Both the position numbers and the translations under genes were made by a program. Below are positions 6,010 to 8,390 of a stretch of DNA of 8,390 nt, piece by piece. Source of the stretch: Parvularculaceae bacterium UBA4496 (GTDB taxonomy: Bacteria > Pseudomonadota > Alphaproteobacteria > Caulobacterales > Parvularculaceae); NCBI GenBank assembly GCA_002388885.1, contig DGNI01000104.1, forward strand, positions 888-9,277. The letters are read 5' to 3'. Position 1 is the first letter of the stretch, and each line of letters starts with the position of its first letter. The notes below the pieces were generated by a model, which did no database searches, was not told the origin of the DNA, and was given only the letters and a program-made list of their open reading frames with translations.

Positions 6010-7548
6010 CTATTCCTCATCGTCTTCATCGTAAGCATCGGTAGCGCAGATTTCCGTGTGAAACGCCTGTTCGTCAGCCTCCGGAAAATCGCTTCGGTAA
6101 TGGGCGCCGCGGGATTCTTCACGCATCAGCGCGCCCTGTGCGATGATTTCCGCCGTGACGAGCGCGCTTTTAAGCCCGCTGGTCATGGACGGATGTTCGT
6201 TGAGTTCATGAATGACGTCGATGACATCGAGCAGCGCGTCTTCATCGCGGATCAGCGCACAGCCGTTGCTCATGGCGGCGCGCAGACGCGCCATGGCTTT
6301 CTTATCAGCGGGCTTTGACGGCAGGTCCATGCGATCCGCCGGCGCGCCGGGCTCATCCGGCGCCGTTATTTCCTTTTCTCGCAGTTGGTCGGCGATGCGC
6401 GCACTGAAAACAATAGCTTCGAGCAGCGAGTTCGAGGCGAGGCGATTGGCGCCGTGAACGCCAGTAGAGGCGACTTCCCCGACAGCCCATAAACCTTCGA
6501 TGCTCGACTTTCCGTCGATATCGGTCATGACGCCGCCCATGTGATAATGCGCGGCCGGCGCCACGGGCATCGGTTCTTTACGGGGGTCGATCTTCGCCGA
6601 CTGGCAGGCGGCGAAGACGGTGGGGAATGCATCAGGAAACTTTGCGCCTATCGCTTTGCGCGCATCAAGAAAGGCGCCGCGTCCGGCCCTGATCTCCGCC
6701 TCGACCGCTCGGGCGACGATATCGCGAGGGCCAAGGTCGCCGCTTTTGTGATAGTCGCCCATGAAGGCGTAGCCGTCCTTGTTGACGAGCGCCGCGCCCG
6801 CGCCCCGCAGCGCTTCGGTCGCCAGCGGCGCCGGGTCAACGCCGATATTGAGGGCGGTCGGGTGAAACTGCACGAATTCAGGGTCGCGAATGACGGCGCC
6901 GGCGCGCGCGGCGAAAGCGAGGCCGTGCCCCTGCGCCGGTGTCGGATTCGTGGTGACCGCGTAAAGCCCGCCGAGCCCGCCGGTGGCGAGCACCGTTTCG
7001 CTTGCGTCGAACGCGGCGCGTTCGCCCGCATCGACATCGTAAATCAGCGCGCCGCCGACAACGCCATTGTCGTCGGTGAGGAGGTCCTCGACAACGATCC
7101 GTTCAAGGATGGTGATGTGCTCCGCTGCTCGCGCTGCACGGATAAGCGCTTCCATGATGGCGGCGCCCGCCTGATCGCCGGTGGCGTGGACGATGCGGTC
7201 GCGGCAATGGGCGGCCTCGCGGCCAAGAACCAGATTGCCGTCTTCGTCGCGGTCGAACTGAACGCCGTATTGCAGCAGGTCATCGACTGCCCGCTTGCCG
7301 CCATCGACAAGAACGCTCGCGGCTTCCGGATCGACGAGCCCAGCGCCCGCCTGCATCGTGTCGGCGAAATGCAGGTTCGGCGTGTCGTCCTGCCCAAGCG
7401 CCGCGGCGAGCCCGCCCTGCGCCCACGGCGTCGCGCCGCCTTTGCCAAGCGGGCGTGCGGTAATGACGGTGACCGGCCGGGGCGCGAGCTTCAGCGCCGT
7501 ATAAAGCCCGGCAACGCCCGCGCCGATGATGAGGATGTCGGAGTTCAT
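6010..7548 (-). CDS. nadB: L-aspartate oxidase
   Basis: An FAD flavoprotein that oxidises L-aspartate to iminoaspartate for NadA to use. It has 512 residues, close to the family's usual length of about 530. DILIIGAGVAGLYTA (4-18) is the GxGxxG dinucleotide fold. Then come GATPWAQGGLAAA (38-50), GREAAHCRDRIVHATGD (109-125), EFVQFHPTAL (224-233), TEALRGAGAALVN (244-256), LGPRDIVARAV (272-282), APAAHYHMGGV (330-340) and GLWAVGEVASTGVHGANRLASNSLLEAI (352-379). His229, Arg275 and His334 correspond to the catalytic residues expected from E. coli NadB and fumarate reductase. The C-terminal RGAHYRSDFP is also typical, and the tail is very acidic. No in-frame start lies upstream before a stop, so the ATG at 7548 is firm. 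It has no good ribosome-binding site of its own and its ATGA overlaps the stop of an 11-codon ORF, suggesting coupled translation. Confidence 0.97.
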   Translation of the reverse strand: MNSDILIIGAGVAGLYTALKLAPRPVTVITARPLGKGGATPWAQGGLAAALGQDDTPNLHFADTMQAGAGLVDPEAASVLVDGGKRAVDDLLQYGVQFDRDEDGNLVLGREAAHCRDRIVHATGDQAGAAIMEALIRAARAAEHITILERIVVEDLLTDDNGVVGGALIYDVDAGERAAFDASETVLATGGLGGLYAVTTNPTPAQGHGLAFAARAGAVIRDPEFVQFHPTALNIGVDPAPLATEALRGAGAALVNKDGYAFMGDYHKSGDLGPRDIVARAVEAEIRAGRGAFLDARKAIGAKFPDAFPTVFAACQSAKIDPRKEPMPVAPAAHYHMGGVMTDIDGKSSIEGLWAVGEVASTGVHGANRLASNSLLEAIVFSARIADQLREKEITAPDEPGAPADRMDLPSKPADKKAMARLRAAMSNGCALIRDEDALLDVIDVIHELNEHPSMTSGLKSALVTAEIIAQGALMREESRGAHYRSDFPEADEQAFHTEICATDAYDEDDEE

Positions 7549-7580
7549 TGTGCTTTGATGCCAACTCTAAAACTGTTCAT
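7545..7580 (-). CDS. Possible 11-codon leader ORF coupling the orphan gene to nadB
   Basis: Reading MNSFRVGIKAQ, this mini-ORF starts with ATG overlapping the orphan gene's TGA (ATGA, 7580-7577) and stops with a TGA overlapping the nadB ATG (ATGA, 7548-7545). GAGG lies four bases before its ATG, whereas nadB lacks a clear ribosome-binding site. Ribosomes could therefore pass from one frame to the next by termination and reinitiation. It could equally be chance; the peptide has no recognisable features. Confidence 0.3.
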   Translation of the reverse strand: MNSFRVGIKAQ

Positions 7581-7933
7581 GGAACCTCATAACCTTCTGG
7601 CGACCCGAGCCACTCGAATGCAATAGATTCGAGTTTCAAAAACCACCCTGCATCCATGCCGAAGTGTTTTTCACCCCTGAAATTTAGCCCCCACTTGCTA
7701 TCGCTCGTTCCACAGAATCCATCATGACAATATTGGATGATCACATTTCGTTCGCCGACATCACCAATAATCCATGCATCGAAACGCTCATCATTTCGAT
7801 ATTCACAAAATAGGTCTATGCGCTCCGGTGTTATAAGACGCGACTTTATCCAGAGCTTTGCCGCGTCATGAGCAATTGTCGCGATCTCTTCGCTAACAAT
7901 TTGTTGAACGCTGTCTGCTGTTAATTTTGTCAT
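7577..7933 (-). CDS. Orphan hypothetical protein inserted between nadA and nadB
   Basis: About 118 residues, not recognised. It appears cytoplasmic, mixed alpha/beta: an N-terminal helix (about 8-30), IDLFCEYRNDERFDAWIIGDV, NVIIQYCHDGF and an aromatic-rich C-terminus ending FEWLGSPEGYEVP. Base composition differs from its neighbours: 26 of 60 bases are G/C in both 7681-7740 and 7741-7800, against 41 of 60 in 7141-7200 of nadB. The only in-frame starts are this ATG, which touches a palindromic repeat, and a TTG at 7963 whose extra codons (DWIAGTSPA) are repeat-derived. Neither has a ribosome-binding site, and the repeat hairpin would cover the start. The composition and general look recall small immunity-type or phage-type proteins, but nothing specific supports that. 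Confidence 0.55.
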   Translation of the reverse strand: MTKLTADSVQQIVSEEIATIAHDAAKLWIKSRLITPERIDLFCEYRNDERFDAWIIGDVGERNVIIQYCHDGFCGTSDSKWGLNFRGEKHFGMDAGWFLKLESIAFEWLGSPEGYEVP

Positions 7934-7958
7934 TGCCGGGCTTGTCCCGGCAATCCAG
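7928..7958 (-). repeat. Dispersed alphaproteobacterial palindromic repeat, copy A
   Basis: A 31-bp element whose core TTGCCGGG (7933-7940) and CCCGGCAA (7946-7953) forms a perfect 8-bp stem around the loop CTTGT. Read from the - strand it gives the DWIAGTSPAMT-type peptide known from repeat-contaminated ORFs in many alphaproteobacteria. It overlaps the presumed start codon of the orphan gene. Confidence 0.8.
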
Positions 7959-7971
7959 TCCAAAAGAAAAG

Positions 7972-7979
7972 GTCATGCC
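7972..7979. repeat. Possible truncated third copy of the palindromic repeat
   Basis: GTCATGCC matches the outer end of copy B (read in the opposite orientation) and then breaks off. It may be a remnant of another insertion; eight bases alone are weak evidence. Confidence 0.25.
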
Positions 7980-7986
7980 TATCTAG

Positions 7987-8017
7987 CTGGATGCCCGGAA
8001 CAAGTCCGGGCATGACA
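7987..8017 (+). repeat. Dispersed alphaproteobacterial palindromic repeat, copy B (inverted)
   Basis: A second 31-bp element in opposite orientation to copy A. ATGCCCGGA (7991-7999) pairs with TCCGGGCAT (8005-8013), a perfect 9-bp stem around the loop ACAAG. By my alignment it matches the complement of copy A at 25 of 31 positions, and the differences keep the stem paired while the loop is identical. It lies between the nadA stop and the orphan gene. Confidence 0.8.
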
Positions 8018-8050
8018 AGAAGAGAACAATTTTTGTGTTCTGCCAAAAGC

Positions 8051-8390
8051 CTAAACCCGCGCCTCGATCGCCGCGACTTCCGGCGGACGCTGATGATTAT
8101 ACATGGACTGGCGCTTTAAAGGCAGGGCGATCATTCGCTCGATAGGTTTGCGCGCCTTCTCGATGATCTCCGGGTCGACCAGCACCTCATGCTCCATGGT
8201 CTGAAGCGAACGCAAAATCTTTGGCAGGGAAATCCGCTTCATATGCGGGCAGAGATTGCAGGGCCGCACGAAATTCACCTTCGGGTTTTCCAGCGCCACG
8301 TTGTCCGACATGGAGCATTCGGTGATCAGCACCACATTGTCGGGCTGGTTGTCCTTCACGTAATTGCTCATGCCGCTGGTGGAGCCGGCG
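8051..8390 (-). CDS. nadA: Quinolinate synthase, C-terminal part (5' end outside window)
   Basis: A 4Fe-4S enzyme that condenses iminoaspartate (from NadB) with dihydroxyacetone phosphate to give quinolinate (used by NadC). The reading frame runs off the window's right edge; its first visible residues [12 protein letters not shown] include the GSTSGM motif that binds substrate phosphate. Then come [13 protein letters not shown] and [19 protein letters not shown], which carries the C-terminal cluster cysteine, most likely the one in LCPHMK. This is followed by the conserved [20 protein letters not shown] and a short tail. The wording ([16 protein letters not shown]) matches the alphaproteobacterial-type NadA. 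It is the most upstream visible gene of the nad cluster, and the regulatory region must lie outside the window. Confidence 0.96.
   Translation of the reverse strand, partial: AGSTSGMSNYVKDNQPDNVVLITECSMSDNVALENPKVNFVRPCNLCPHMKRISLPKILRSLQTMEHEVLVDPEIIEKARKPIERMIALPLKRQSMYNHQRPPEVAAIEARV

Noticed and set aside
6541..7626. A 361-codon open frame on the + strand opposite nadB
   Set aside because: It is the antisense of a high-GC gene, has an Arg/Ala-rich composition with no motif, and nadB itself is unambiguous.
7577..7963. Orphan ORF plus repeats as a toxin-antitoxin, mobile element or defence gene
   Set aside because: There is a single gene with no transposase, partner gene, target duplication or recognisable domain.
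8023..8041. Inverted repeat AGAACA/TGTTCT after nadA as its terminator
   Set aside because: The stem is AT-rich and only 6 bp, and no T-run follows on the - strand; it remains possible but unsupported.

Overview
The window looks like a piece of an alphaproteobacterial chromosome. It is GC-rich, its pyruvate phosphate dikinase and NAD-biosynthesis proteins carry the family motifs intact, and a textbook-spaced CtrA box (TTAA-N7-TTAA) lies in an intergenic region. A dispersed palindromic repeat of the kind that puts 'DWIAGTSPAMT'-like peptides into many alphaproteobacterial ORFs is also present. A member of the Caulobacterales/Parvularculales-type lineages is my best guess, but this is inference without a database search.

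Left part (1-2360, + strand): the 3' part of ppdK, beginning one codon past its phosphohistidine, is followed by a 290-bp intergenic region. That region holds the CtrA box, a hairpin pair resembling a terminator with a competing hairpin, and two more small hairpins. Next comes a membrane-anchored SleB/CwlJ-type cell-wall hydrolase.

Middle (2383-4861): two divergently transcribed lipoprotein genes, a PqqB-like metallo-beta-lactamase-fold protein (- strand) and an S41/tricorn-like peptidase (+ strand). They share a 157-bp control region rich in dyad symmetry. Both genes clearly start later than their longest open frames, at ATGs that open lipoprotein signal peptides.

Right part (4862-8390, all - strand): the de novo NAD pathway, read right to left as nadA (partial), an AT-rich orphan ORF with palindromic repeats, nadB, an 87-codon conserved-looking small gene, and nadC. 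NadB oxidises aspartate to iminoaspartate, NadA condenses it with dihydroxyacetone phosphate to quinolinate, and NadC makes nicotinate mononucleotide. The core genes are spaced like an operon. The orphan ORF and repeats between nadA and nadB look like a later insertion. An 11-codon ORF with ATGA overlaps at both ends links the orphan to nadB.

No gene-free stretch exceeds 300 bases. I see no RNA genes, CRISPR, IS element or defence system. Most of the window is ordinary metabolism; the points worth a second look are the CtrA-linked leader, the interrupted nad operon, the divergent control region and the unusual metal motif of the MBL lipoprotein.
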